Shown: positions 1-8,481, counted from the stretch's first letter. The stretch is DNA of 64,000 nucleotides from an uncultured Bacilli bacterium (GCA_910577505.1 CAJTLN010000003.1:312029-376028), one strand, 5' to 3'. Notes: generated from the letters alone by a model not told the origin. Numbers and translations are program-made.

Positions 1-250
1 TCCAAAATTGCATTTTTTTTAAATCTTTTATTTCTAGATTTTTTAAGGCATCATGTTTTAAATATGGGTCAGTTAAATCATAATAAATATCTTTTATTCC
101 TAATTCATAGGCCACATTAGATAAAATTCTTACAAATTCTATAACTTCATAATTGGCACTTATAAATAATTTTTGATTCTTTTTAACTTTTAAACAAGTA
201 TTTAAAATAACTTTAGCATATTTTTTTTGCAACTTTTCTAACTTATCCAT
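1..250 (-). CDS. Aminopeptidase, peptidase family M29 (PepS/AmpS-like), N-terminal part
   Basis: Cut by the left window edge; only the first 83 residues are present. It opens with MDKLEKLQKKYAKVIL, followed by a stretch around KKNQKLFISANYEVIEFVR and YELGIKDIYYDL. This is the usual start of M29 metallo-aminopeptidases, cytosolic exopeptidases that trim N-terminal residues from peptides. The metal ligands lie further on and cannot be checked. The ATG is at 248-250, behind GAAAGAGTGATAAG. The family assignment rests on the overall N-terminal pattern, so it is good but not certain. Confidence 0.7.
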   Translation of the reverse strand, partial: MDKLEKLQKKYAKVILNTCLKVKKNQKLFISANYEVIEFVRILSNVAYELGIKDIYYDLTDPYLKHDALKNLEIKDLKKMQFW

Positions 251-272
251 CTTATCACTCTTTCTATTATTT

Positions 273-281
273 ATTATATCA
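273..281 (-). promoter_or_regulatory. Extended -10 promoter for the M29 aminopeptidase
   Basis: On the minus strand the sequence is TGATATAAT, an extended -10 (TGnTATAAT), about 23 bases before the start codon. No convincing -35 box is visible at 17 bases. Confidence 0.45.
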
Positions 282-335
282 CAATGATTCATGTCTATAC
301 TTGAAAGAAATTATGTTTATAAATTTAATAAGTTA

Positions 336-788
336 TTATTTTTTATTAAATTCATATTTATCATATGATATGTATTTTCCACTATTGTCTTTTATATAAA
401 AACCAAATCGTCCTTTTATTTTATGAGTAATTGGTAAGGGTTTGAAATCAAGATTTCTAGTTTCTGATGGTTCAGCGCCAACTGAAATAGATGCTGTAAT
501 ATGAGGAATTCTTAAAGTTTTTTTGTCAGATTCATAATTAATATAATATGGTTTTAATTCATCTGGTAAAGATACTAAGAATCCACTATTATTACTATCA
601 CTACCATATGAAGTTAATGTTACTTCAAAGGTTTTTCCAACTAGTTCATTGAATATTTCATTCTTACTCGGATGATATCTAAATGTACAATGTATTTCAT
701 CATTAGCTTTTTCTAATTTGTTTATATCTAGTGAATGAATTAATTCTAGGCTTTCTCCTTCAAAAAATAATCCTTCATAACTTATCAT
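336..788 (-). CDS. Hypothetical protein, about 150 residues
   Basis: I do not recognise this gene firmly. The longest frame reaches 836, but the ATG at 786-788 sits directly behind AAGGAGAATATCAA, so the protein should begin MISYEGLFF. It is soluble, with no signal peptide or membrane segment. Residues around IPHITASISVGAEP recall the histidine-containing strand of 2H-phosphoesterase or tRNA-ligase phosphodiesterase-like folds. That resemblance is weak and only one such motif is evident. tRNA-Met lies just upstream on the same strand, so the gene may be read with it. Confidence 0.6.
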   Translation of the reverse strand: MISYEGLFFEGESLELIHSLDINKLEKANDEIHCTFRYHPSKNEIFNELVGKTFEVTLTSYGSDSNNSGFLVSLPDELKPYYINYESDKKTLRIPHITASISVGAEPSETRNLDFKPLPITHKIKGRFGFYIKDNSGKYISYDKYEFNKK

Positions 789-866
789 TTGATATTCTCC
801 TTTTCTTTTTTTATCTCTCGACAAATAAAAACCCACATCCGCTTGAATGTGAGATTTATACTTAAT

Positions 867-943
867 TGGTAGCGCCGGGGAGATTCGAACTCTCGACCTG
901 CCGGGTATGAACCGGATGCTCTAGCCAGCTGAGCTACAGCGCC
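867..943 (-). tRNA. tRNA-Met (CAT), elongator type
   Basis: The reverse complement folds as a 77-base cloverleaf with an encoded CCA at 867-869. The acceptor stem is GGCGCTG with CGGCGCT, including a G1-U72 pair as in Bacillus elongator tRNA-Met. The D arm is GCTC/GAGC, the anticodon loop TTCATAC (anticodon CAT), the T loop TTCGAAT. There is one A-C mismatch in the T stem. The C1-A72 feature of initiator tRNA is absent. A lysidine-modified Ile tRNA also has CAT, but the match to elongator Met is closer. Confidence 0.9.
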
Positions 944-961
944 ATAAAAGTAAGCAAATTA

Positions 962-990
962 AATATATCATAAGGAATTTAATTTGACAA
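962..990 (-). promoter_or_regulatory. Sigma-A-type promoter of tRNA-Met
   Basis: Minus strand: TTGTCA (985-990), a 17-base spacer, TATATT (962-967), also preceded by TGA. It lies about 20 bases before the tRNA and overlaps the 3' end of the acetyltransferase gene. Confidence 0.65.
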
Positions 991-1608
991 TACTTTTTTT
1001 GACTTTTTTTGATTTTTTCTTAAAAAAGAAATATTTATTAGCATAAATAAAGGGTTTTGTAGTAATTTAAGGACATTTCTATCTTTGGTATGCTTATACG
1101 TAAGAATGATTCTCTCTTCATTGGTTAATGATTTATTTGTACTAGATAATTCCCCATTAAATATTAATTCACTTGTATCTTTTATATAACAGTCATCTAT
1201 GCAGTCTGTTAGTTGCCAATCATATCTTTTTATTATATTTTTAAATTGAGGAAGATAAGTTGAAGGCATAGTAATTAATGGTTTGCTATTCTGTAAGTAA
1301 TTCAAAGATTCTTCGACTAATTTATTTCCTAGTCTATGACGACGATATTTAGAATCAAAATATAGTGTACATAGTTTATTTTCATCTGTTTTTATATTTG
1401 ATACACCAACTATCTTATTATTATGTACAGCTATTATTGTATTTCTAGTACCAGCATAAATTCCAGGTACATGTTTTTTTATAAACCATTCGGCATATTC
1501 TGGATACGTTTTTTTGGCGCTTACAGTTACAAATAATATTTCATTTATAATAGGTTCTATATTTATTTCTTTTTCTAATAGAGCTTGTAGTGAATAATAA
1601 CTTATCAT
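979..1608 (-). CDS. GNAT-family N-acetyltransferase
   Basis: 209 residues. The acetyl-CoA-binding core is visible at residues 60-110: strand IIAVHNNKIVGVSNI, strand KLCTLYFDSKYR, then the motif-A loop RRHRLGNKLVEESLNYL. These enzymes move an acetyl group from acetyl-CoA to an amine; the substrate cannot be read from sequence. The start follows a good AGGTGATGAC site. The C-terminal 60 residues are basic and outside the fold. The gene sits 8 bases after the HEXXH protein gene and is probably co-transcribed with it. Confidence 0.75.
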   Translation of the reverse strand: MISYYSLQALLEKEINIEPIINEILFVTVSAKKTYPEYAEWFIKKHVPGIYAGTRNTIIAVHNNKIVGVSNIKTDENKLCTLYFDSKYRRHRLGNKLVEESLNYLQNSKPLITMPSTYLPQFKNIIKRYDWQLTDCIDDCYIKDTSELIFNGELSSTNKSLTNEERIILTYKHTKDRNVLKLLQNPLFMLINISFLRKNQKKSKKVLSN

Positions 1609-1616
1609 GTCATCAC

Positions 1617-2543
1617 CTATTTTCTTTTTATCAATGATATTTGGTCAATAGTTTGATTATAACGTTTTATGATATCTATGTTTCCTAAAGATAGATTAAA
1701 ATAATTAATTAAATCATTTATACTTTTTTCACCAGCTATTATAGCTTTTATTATAGATATTATGAATTCATGATTTTCTTTGTATATTTCTAGTAAGTGA
1801 ATTGCATATATATCTGATAATATGTAACCGAATGAATTATGTTCTTGATAAGCAATATATGCTTTTATCATTTCAACATCTGGTGATTTTACTTGGCGAA
1901 TTTTACTATCTAGTAATAGAGCTTCTTTTCTTTCAGCTGCTTGATCTTTATCATGACTTATTCTAACTATGTGATGTTTATTTTCTAAATCTTCTTCTTT
2001 TAATATTTTACTTAGTTCATAACAAACTATATATTCAACAATAATTGGTAGTAATTCATTATAATGGACATTGTTAAGAACAGAATTATACAAATTTGTA
2101 CTATATTCACTTAATAAGCAATGTGTATACTCATGAGATGTACTTAGTACTTGGATAGAAAAACATTTATTGCTGATATAAATTCTTTTTGGTACTTGAT
2201 TTTCTCCTTCTAGGTCTGTCTCTACTATAGAATCAAAATAATTATCTATAGGATAAATTCTTATAAGTCTACTATATTGTTCTAGTCTTTCTCTGTATGA
2301 AGCACCAAAAATTTTGCACATAATTTCAACTACATATTCTTTTATTTCTTTTGTACTTAAAGTTTTATATTTTAATAAAGATGGATCTGGTAAATTTGCG
2401 GTTTCTAATCTTTTTAATATACGCTCATAATTTTTCTTGCCACGTCCATATTTTAACTCAGAAAATTGACAATCAATATTATATTCATCTATGTCATAAA
2501 AGAAGTCATGAACTTGTTTTTGAACATCGTAAGGTAATATCAT
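1617..2543 (-). CDS. Putative zinc metallopeptidase with HEYTH motif, unknown family
   Basis: 308 residues starting at the ATG 2541-2543 behind AAAGGGGGAACTAAA; a longer frame to 2597 lacks a ribosome site. Residues 137-141 are HEYTH, the HEXXH zinc signature, and E163 in a following helix (NELLPIIVEY) is placed like the third ligand of gluzincins. No signal peptide or membrane segment is present, so it should be cytosolic. The rest resembles no family I know. It lies between the GNAT gene and the rseP terminator. Protease activity is inferred only from the motif and its spacing. Confidence 0.55.
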   Translation of the reverse strand: MILPYDVQKQVHDFFYDIDEYNIDCQFSELKYGRGKKNYERILKRLETANLPDPSLLKYKTLSTKEIKEYVVEIMCKIFGASYRERLEQYSRLIRIYPIDNYFDSIVETDLEGENQVPKRIYISNKCFSIQVLSTSHEYTHCLLSEYSTNLYNSVLNNVHYNELLPIIVEYIVCYELSKILKEEDLENKHHIVRISHDKDQAAERKEALLLDSKIRQVKSPDVEMIKAYIAYQEHNSFGYILSDIYAIHLLEIYKENHEFIISIIKAIIAGEKSINDLINYFNLSLGNIDIIKRYNQTIDQISLIKRK

Positions 2544-2600
2544 TTTAGTTCCCCCTTTTTCGTTTTCTATAATACAATAATCATTCTTGATAGTCAAAGA

Positions 2601-2622
2601 AAAAAGAGTTTTAAACTCTTTT
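2601..2622 (-). terminator. Terminator of the uppS-cdsA-rseP operon
   Basis: Palindrome AAAAGAGTTT/AAACTCTTTT overlapping the rseP stop, followed on the minus strand by a T-rich tract. Confidence 0.65.
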
Positions 2623-3682
2623 AAAATATTAATCTTATGATATCATGTATTGTTACATATAACATTAATAGAAGTAATAAAACAAAGAAAATTGTTGTAG
2701 TAATAGATTCTACTTTTTGGTTTACTTTTTTTCTTGTAATTAGTTCAATAATCAAGAATAGAACATGTCCTCCATCTAGTGCTGGTATTGGTAAAATGTT
2801 CATTATTCCTAAGTTAAGACTTAGATATGCTATTAAGAATAAAACACTTGAAACGCCCTCTTGTCTTGTTTCTCCAACGACAGAATATATTCCAACTGGA
2901 CCGGATAAATTATTAATTGATAATTTACCAGTAAATAAATATGATAAAGTCAAAACCATTTGTTCCATAGTACTACCAAATTTTTGGAATGCATATTTTA
3001 CTGCTGGAACAAAACCTTTTTTTACTTCGGCTTTCGTTTCAATACCAAATAATCTAGATTTTTTGCCTTCTTCATCTTCTTTTTCAGTCGGATGAACACT
3101 ATATGTGTCATATTTTCCATTTTCATGTTTAACAGTTATATCGTAAGTATCATTCTTTGATTTTATCATTAAAAGTAACTGAGCTTTATCCCAAGTCTTT
3201 ACTTCTTTACCATTTATTTCGGTAATGAGATCGCCAGCAACTATTCCAGCTTCTTCAACAGCACTATCTTCTGTAACACCATAAATTGTCGGTTTTAAAG
3301 AAGGAGCCCCCCAAATAAGAGCTATTACAAATAGTAAGATTATAGCTAATAAGAAGTTATTGAATACTCCTGCTACAAGAACTATAAATCTTTGATACCA
3401 AGGACGATTACACATAAATTGCTCTTTTGGTATTTTATCTGTGTCGTCATCTTCGTATATTTCACCAGCCATTTGAACATATCCTCCAATAGGTAATGCT
3501 CTAATAGAATAGCTTATTCCATCTTTGCCTTTAAAAGTCTTAATTAAAGGTCCCATACCTATTGAAAATTCATGAATGAATACGCCACTTTTCTTAGCAG
3601 TTAGAAAATGTCCTAGTTCATGGACAAATACTAATATACCTAAAATTAATATGAATAAAATTATATTTATAATTGTTCCCAT
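2621..3682 (-). CDS. rseP: RIP metalloprotease RseP (site-2 protease)
   Basis: 353 residues, membrane-embedded zinc protease that cuts transmembrane segments, for example of anti-sigma factors or leftover signal peptides. Visible: first membrane helix with HELGH at residues 21-25, a PDZ domain around residues 125-215 (TEDSAVEEAGIVAGDLITEING), and the third zinc ligand in LPIPALDGGHV near residue 300, followed by two C-terminal helices. It starts 15 bases after cdsA, third in the operon uppS-cdsA-rseP. In B. subtilis dxr stands between cdsA and rseP; it is missing here. Confidence 0.93.
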   Translation of the reverse strand: MGTIINIILFILILGILVFVHELGHFLTAKKSGVFIHEFSIGMGPLIKTFKGKDGISYSIRALPIGGYVQMAGEIYEDDDTDKIPKEQFMCNRPWYQRFIVLVAGVFNNFLLAIILLFVIALIWGAPSLKPTIYGVTEDSAVEEAGIVAGDLITEINGKEVKTWDKAQLLLMIKSKNDTYDITVKHENGKYDTYSVHPTEKEDEEGKKSRLFGIETKAEVKKGFVPAVKYAFQKFGSTMEQMVLTLSYLFTGKLSINNLSGPVGIYSVVGETRQEGVSSVLFLIAYLSLNLGIMNILPIPALDGGHVLFLIIELITRKKVNQKVESITTTIFFVLLLLLMLYVTIHDIIRLIF

Positions 3683-3697
3683 TTTTTATCACCTTAT

Positions 3698-4519
3698 TTA
3701 TTTTATTATGTTAATAATATTTATAATAATAATATATCCATAAAGAATAAAAGTCATACTATCAAAGCGATCTAATATTCCACCATGTCCTGGCATTATA
3801 TTAGAAAAGTCTTTTATATCATTTTCTCTTTTTATCTTACTAAAAAATAAATCTCCAAGTTGTCCTAATATCGATAATACTAAAGTCATCACAATAAGAA
3901 CAAAAATATTTATATTACTAGAAATAACTGTATAATAATACACTGATGCTATGACTGTTCCTAATAATGAGCCAGCAATACTTCCTTCTACAGATTTTTT
4001 AGGCGATACATCTGGAATAAGTTTATGTTTCCCAATTAAACATCCAATTAACATTGCAAATGTATCAGTCATTGTTGCTACTAAAATAAGATATAATAAA
4101 ACCCATTTATTACCATTAAATAGTAGCATTAATAGATTAAAGAATAATCCTATTACAACTGTTGTTCCCATTAGATAAAAAGCATCTTTAGTTGTATAAT
4201 TTCCTTTTTTGTCAAAAATACTAGGTATTAATAATAGTAATAATACTAATCCAATTGTCGCAAATGATGCTCCATTATATATATATGAGGCATTAATTGT
4301 ATGAAAAACCATAAATTCAAGACAAACAAATCCTAATGCCTTAATTAGTTTGGAGTATGGTTTATGACTTTCTTTCAAATCAACTATTTCACGATAAGCT
4401 AGTGCTGCTAATATAGATACTCCAGCTGCTATAGCATATTTAGCTATGTTAGTTGGTAATAAGAATAAAGCGACAACTATTGCTACTAATACAGTAGCTG
4501 TAATTACTCTCTTTTTCAT
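3698..4519 (-). CDS. cdsA: Phosphatidate cytidylyltransferase
   Basis: 273 residues. Makes CDP-diacylglycerol from phosphatidic acid and CTP, the branch point of bacterial phospholipid synthesis. About eight hydrophobic segments. The family signature is near the C-terminus: SKIKRENDIKDFSNIMPGHG, followed by GILDRFDS. The start codon overlaps the uppS stop by one base (TAATG), implying translational coupling. Confidence 0.93.
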   Translation of the reverse strand: MKKRVITATVLVAIVVALFLLPTNIAKYAIAAGVSILAALAYREIVDLKESHKPYSKLIKALGFVCLEFMVFHTINASYIYNGASFATIGLVLLLLLIPSIFDKKGNYTTKDAFYLMGTTVVIGLFFNLLMLLFNGNKWVLLYLILVATMTDTFAMLIGCLIGKHKLIPDVSPKKSVEGSIAGSLLGTVIASVYYYTVISSNINIFVLIVMTLVLSILGQLGDLFFSKIKRENDIKDFSNIMPGHGGILDRFDSMTFILYGYIIIINIINIIK

Positions 4520-5223
4520 TATTTATTTCCTCCAAATCTTCTGTCTCTTTCATTATATACATCTATAGCATGCTCGAACTCTTTTTCATTAAAGTCTGGA
4601 AAGCAAACCTCGGGAAAATACATTTCAGCATAACTAAGTTCATAAATCATAAAGTTACTTATTCTTTCTTCTCCACTTGTTCTAATCAAGAAATCTATTG
4701 GAGGTAGTTCATTATACATATATTTATATAATAATTTTTCATCTATATCATCAATAGATATTTTTCCATCCTGAATATCTTTGGCAATGCGCTTAGTTCC
4801 ATCAGCTATTTCTTGTTGGCCTCCATAATTTAGACATACATTTAGCGTACCCTTAGTATTGTTAGCAGTCTTTTCTGTTATATAGTCCATAGCTTCTAAA
4901 ACATCATCTCTTAAATTTTCTCGACGACCAGAGAATATTACTTTTATATTTTCTTCATGAAATTTATCATATTCATGTCTAAACCAATTAACAAATAAGT
5001 CCATTAAATATTTTACTTCTTCTTCACTACGTTTAAAGTTTTCAGTAGAAAAGGCAAAAACACTTAAATATTTAACTCCTTTATCTATTATATAAGAAGC
5101 TAACTTCTCTAAGTTTTTGGCCCCTGCTTGGTGACCTTTTAGAGAAGGTAAATTTTTTCTTTTAGCCCATCTTCTATTACCATCTAAGATTATGGCAACA
5201 TGCTCTGGATAATTTTTTTCCAT
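4519..5223 (-). CDS. uppS: Undecaprenyl diphosphate synthase (isoprenyl transferase)
   Basis: 234 residues. Builds the C55 lipid carrier for peptidoglycan and wall polymers from farnesyl-PP and IPP. Motifs: VAIILDGNRRWAKRKN near the N-terminus with the catalytic Asp, GHQAGAKNLEKL, SVFAFSTENFKRS, and RTSGEERISNFM near the C-terminus. The start lies behind AAGAAGGATTGATGTAA. It is the first gene of the uppS-cdsA-rseP operon, behind a good promoter. Confidence 0.95.
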   Translation of the reverse strand: MEKNYPEHVAIILDGNRRWAKRKNLPSLKGHQAGAKNLEKLASYIIDKGVKYLSVFAFSTENFKRSEEEVKYLMDLFVNWFRHEYDKFHEENIKVIFSGRRENLRDDVLEAMDYITEKTANNTKGTLNVCLNYGGQQEIADGTKRIAKDIQDGKISIDDIDEKLLYKYMYNELPPIDFLIRTSGEERISNFMIYELSYAEMYFPEVCFPDFNEKEFEHAIDVYNERDRRFGGNK

Positions 5224-5245
5224 TTACATCAATCCTTCTTTTTAA

Positions 5246-5274
5246 ATTATACTATCATAATCTGTTAAAGGCAA
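5246..5274 (-). promoter_or_regulatory. Sigma-A-type promoter of uppS-cdsA-rseP
   Basis: Minus strand: TTGCCT (5269-5274), 17-base spacer, TATAAT (5246-5251), about 25 bases before the uppS start. Confidence 0.7.
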
Positions 5275-5314
5275 GGAACAAACTATTAAGAATAATTAAT
5301 ATAATAGACGTAAT

Positions 5315-5344
5315 TTAGACATAATTTGAAGTTATTGTTATAAT
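5315..5344 (+). promoter_or_regulatory. Promoter of the AraC-type regulator
   Basis: TTAGAC (5315-5320), 18-base spacer, TATAAT (5339-5344) with an extended TGT just before it; AAAGGAGAG lies downstream before the ATG. Confidence 0.6.
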
Positions 5345-5368
5345 ATATATCATTAAAGGAGAGATATT

Positions 5369-5845
5369 ATGAAATCAAATGAATTAATTGTTTATATTTT
5401 AGATTACTTAGATAATAACTTATATCGTGATATCTCTATTCAAGAATTAAGCTTATATTTTGGATACGAAAAATCTTATATTATGAAAAAGTTTAAAAAT
5501 GAACTAGGAATATCTATTAAAACATATGTAAATAAAATGAAGATTATTAGTAGTTTAAATAGTTTAGGTAATAATGATTTATTAATTAAGACTGCTTTAG
5601 AGTATGGATTTAATTCATTGGAATATTATTCTGAGGTATTTAGTAAAGTTGTTGGTGTAAGTCCTACTGTTTACAAAAAATATTTGATTGGTCAAGCTAC
5701 TAAAGATGAATTAGAGATTATAAGAGAATTCATTGAAGAATTAACTAATTTTGATTTGTTTTTAGAAAAAAATCGTGCTTCTCTTAAAGGTAATGAAAAC
5801 AAAATACTTAGACTTACTATTCCAAATGAAAAGAAATGTGCATAG
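5369..5845 (+). CDS. AraC-family DNA-binding regulator, HTH domain only
   Basis: 158 residues. Residues 5-105 form the double helix-turn-helix of AraC regulators: ISIQELSLYFGYEKSYIMKKF, then TALEYGFNSLEYYSEVFSK and the closing VGVSPTVYKKY. There is no ligand-binding domain before it; the 50-residue acidic tail is unassigned. It resembles the small Rob/SoxS architecture. The start follows AAAGGAGAGATATT. It is convergent with the triplicated-domain gene and shares its terminator. Target genes are unknown. Confidence 0.85.
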   Translation: MKSNELIVYILDYLDNNLYRDISIQELSLYFGYEKSYIMKKFKNELGISIKTYVNKMKIISSLNSLGNNDLLIKTALEYGFNSLEYYSEVFSKVVGVSPTVYKKYLIGQATKDELEIIREFIEELTNFDLFLEKNRASLKGNENKILRLTIPNEKKCA

Positions 5846-5857
5846 ACATTTCTTTTT
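5829..5857. terminator. Bidirectional terminator between convergent genes
   Basis: Stem AAAAGAAATGT/ACATTTCTTTT spanning the ends of both convergent genes, with T-tracts in both directions. Confidence 0.75.
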
Positions 5858-7037
5858 ATGTGATATTTTCATTGAAAGATATAAAGTCATTGCCAGAAGG
5901 CATTGTTTCGGTTAATGATGCAACTTCTGTTTGATTAGAATCAAATGATACTTCCATATACATTAAATAAGGATATGAATTGTCATTTCTTTTAACTCCA
6001 ATATTTTCTAATGTAATACATGTACCTGTATTATCATTACATTTATATGTTCCTCTTAACATATAATATTTTCTATTATTATCTTTTGTATAATATCCCA
6101 TGTATGTAACTGTTGCAATATCCCAATTAGTTAATTTATCTTCGGTTATGAGATTTGAATTTTTAGTATAATTTTTTAATAAAGTTATCAATTCATCTTT
6201 AGTTATAGACATTCCCTTATCATTAAAAATATTATTTTCAATATTTATAATCGTGTAAACGTCTTTCTTTTCTTTTATTTCTACAATTATGTCAAAAGAA
6301 TATGCATTATTTACAGCTTCAGATGCCGAAGAAAAGTGTAAACAATTTGATGTGTTATCTTTACAAGAAAATGAACCACTCATTTGATATAGATTGTTTT
6401 CTTCTTTAGATTTCATATATTGAACTGTTGTTATTTCCCATGTATCTAAGTTATCATTATCAACATATTTGTTAGTTGTATAATAATTTTTAACTACCTT
6501 TTTTAGAATGTCTTTCTTTTTGGTATTATCTGGGACTGCTTTATTTACTTGCTTAAAGTCATCTCCTGATGGTATTTTTCTTTCAACAGATTTTATTTTT
6601 TTTGTTTCAGACGACTCATCTATAGAAGCATATATTTCAAAAAAATGTTTATCTTTTTTTGATGTTTCATCTTCCGATAAAGTATATACACATGTTGGAG
6701 TTTTGTCTTTACAAGAATATGATCCTTGTAATTGATAATATTTTATATTATTTTCATTATCATAATAACCTTTATATTCAGAACCTGTTATATTCCAACT
6801 AACTAAATTATCTTCTTTTACCAATTCTTTTTCGTAATAATAGTCTTTTAATAAAACAACTATTTCATCTAGTTCAATATTCATAGATGTATCTACTTCA
6901 TTATTAGTCTTGTCTTCTTTAATAGGAATATATTTGTATAGAAATTTATCATAGGCTATATATCCTATTAATCCAATAACTAACAGTGTAAGAAAAAAGA
7001 CTTTTACTTTTAATTTTTTATATTTTTGAACATCCAT
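5856..7037 (-). CDS. Membrane-anchored protein with three tandem Cys-pair domains
   Basis: 393 residues, unrecognised family. A short basic N-terminus and one membrane helix (residues 13-32) put the rest outside the cell. Three repeats of about 105 residues follow (roughly 50-160, 175-275, 280-390). Each begins with a helix like ELITLLKNYYT, then W(D/N)I-T, a YYxLxGxYxC strand and two cysteines seven residues apart (CKDKTPTC, CKDNTSNC, CNDNTGTC), and ends in a PSG(N/D)DF-like turn. The Cys pairs suggest a disulfide per domain. It stands alone between an AraC gene and khpA. Confidence 0.7.
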   Translation of the reverse strand: MDVQKYKKLKVKVFFLTLLVIGLIGYIAYDKFLYKYIPIKEDKTNNEVDTSMNIELDEIVVLLKDYYYEKELVKEDNLVSWNITGSEYKGYYDNENNIKYYQLQGSYSCKDKTPTCVYTLSEDETSKKDKHFFEIYASIDESSETKKIKSVERKIPSGDDFKQVNKAVPDNTKKKDILKKVVKNYYTTNKYVDNDNLDTWEITTVQYMKSKEENNLYQMSGSFSCKDNTSNCLHFSSASEAVNNAYSFDIIVEIKEKKDVYTIINIENNIFNDKGMSITKDELITLLKNYTKNSNLITEDKLTNWDIATVTYMGYYTKDNNRKYYMLRGTYKCNDNTGTCITLENIGVKRNDNSYPYLMYMEVSFDSNQTEVASLTETMPSGNDFISFNENIT

Positions 7038-7094
7038 TTTTATTCTCCTCTATTATGTATATTTTATCACTTTTAGTAATTTTTGAAAATAAAA

Positions 7095-7116
7095 AAAGAA
7101 TACAATTGTATTCTTT
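7095..7116 (-). terminator. Terminator of rpsP-khpA
   Basis: Perfect stem AAAGAATACAATTGTATTCTTT with a T7 tract on the minus strand, overlapping the khpA stop. Confidence 0.8.
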
Positions 7117-7360
7117 AAAATGAATCTATGTTTATTTTAACTTTTTTTAAACCTAAAATATAAGCATGAGCTTGTACTAGAGTACGAATAGCATTAGCCA
7201 TCTTTCCGTTACGTCCAATAACTGCACCCATATCGTCTTCATGAACGATGATTTCTAAAATTGTTGAATCTTCTTCACCACCAAATTGTTGAACACTTAC
7301 CATATCAGGTTCTTTAGCTATACTTTTAACTAAATATTCGGCAAATTCTTTTAATTCCAT
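7115..7360 (-). CDS. khpA: RNA-binding protein KhpA (KH domain)
   Basis: 81 residues, a single KH domain with the GXXG loop in VIGRNGKMANAIRTLV. KhpA binds RNA, usually as a heterodimer with KhpB/Jag, and influences cell division and elongation in streptococci and others. It follows rpsP by 2 bases, the standard Firmicute arrangement. Confidence 0.92.
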   Translation of the reverse strand: MELKEFAEYLVKSIAKEPDMVSVQQFGGEEDSTILEIIVHEDDMGAVIGRNGKMANAIRTLVQAHAYILGLKKVKINIDSF

Positions 7361-7362
7361 AA

Positions 7363-7644
7363 TTATTTACCTTCTTTTTTAGTTTTTGATTCAGCGTATT
7401 TAGTCATAATACCTTTTTTGCTTAATAGATTTTTAACTGTATCAGTTGGTTGAGCACCATTATTTAGCCAATACATTGCTTTTTCTTCATCTATACTAAC
7501 TTCGTATTCTGCTGGGATTGGATTGTAAGTACCGATAGTATCGATAAATCTTCCATCTCTTGGACTACGAGCATCAGCGGCTACAATTCTATAGAAAGGT
7601 CTTTGTTTAGATCCGCCTCTTTTTAATCTTAATTTAACTGCCAT
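7363..7644 (-). CDS. rpsP: 30S ribosomal protein bS16
   Basis: 93 residues starting MAVKLRLKRGGSKQRPFYRI, the conserved bS16 N-terminus; NPIPAEY and WLNNGAQPTDTVKNLL follow. The ATG at 7642-7644 stands behind AAAGGAGGGAAAATT; the frame extends 24 bases upstream without a ribosome site. First gene of the rpsP-khpA operon with a strong promoter. rimM and trmD, frequent neighbours, are not here. Confidence 0.96.
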   Translation of the reverse strand: MAVKLRLKRGGSKQRPFYRIVAADARSPRDGRFIDTIGTYNPIPAEYEVSIDEEKAMYWLNNGAQPTDTVKNLLSKKGIMTKYAESKTKKEGK

Positions 7645-7672
7645 AATTTTCCCTCCTTTGTTTCGCATTGTT

Positions 7673-7701
7673 AATATATCAAATTTCTTTTAAGGTGTCA
7701 A
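7673..7701 (-). promoter_or_regulatory. Strong sigma-A promoter of rpsP-khpA
   Basis: Minus strand: consensus TTGACA (7696-7701), exactly 17 bases, TATATT (7673-7678), about 28 bases before the rpsP start. The -35 lies inside an imperfect hairpin (GTGTTAACC/GGTTGACAC) that may end transcription from upstream. Confidence 0.8.
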
Positions 7702-7717
7702 CCTTTTTTGGTTAACA

Positions 7718-8481
7718 CTATCTTTTTTGAACTTTTGATAATCTAATACTATCTTTATCTTCTGATATTTTTAATTCAAGATTATGACAAGAAGGGAATG
7801 GCTCAATGAGCATTTTTTTATTTTTCATAGCTTCACTATTCATACTTGTTAAGTAATATTCTTGAAATGAATCAACAAAATAGTACATTCCCAATACTCT
7901 TTTAACACTAAACTCTTTTACTTTAAATTTTGGATCTGTTTCTGTAAATGTTAAAGTATCTTTTAGTGGAGAATAAAAAAGTTCTGGTAAAGGATTATCT
8001 TTGGTTGGTATAACACTTATGTTATTAGTTCTTAAATATAGAATTCCACTATCACATAAAGAATTTATACCAGAGGAATTTATTTCTTTAAAAGATGATA
8101 TAAATTTTGAAGTAAATATGCGCTCTGTTTCCTCTGCAAAATCTAATTCTTTTTCTGGAACTATTGTTATTGGAGATTTTTTTCTTATACCTTCTAATTT
8201 TCCATTTTCATATAGTAAAGTATTTTGACTAAGATCTTGACCGACAAAAAAACATTTTGCTTTCTCTATAGTGCCCATTAAAACAGATTCCTTTTCTATA
8301 ATTTCGCAATATAATTTAGGAAGTCGATTTCCATTTTGATGAACATAAAAATAAAAGTCTTCTACTTTATCTGTCGATTTACAAAGTTCTTTTAGTCTCT
8401 TTAGCTCAGAATAATAAGCTTGATATAAAGGTCTAAGTCCTAGTATGACATCTTTAAGTGTATATAAATATTTTTTTCCAT
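7718..8481 (-). CDS. Hypothetical protein, reading frame broken at an A7 run near the start
   Basis: From 8278 to 7718 the frame is open (186 residues beginning MGTIEK), but that ATG has no ribosome site. The same frame continues upstream for about 65 more codons to 8471-8477, where the minus strand has seven A's. Just before them, ATG 8479-8481 stands behind AGGTGATAAT, but in a frame that stops after 13 codons. One extra A would join it to the long frame (MEKKYLYTLKDVILGL) and give about 254 residues. So either a pseudogene, a sequencing error, or slippage. Soluble; family not recognised. Position next to cotE might suggest a sporulation role, but nothing proves it. Confidence 0.6.
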
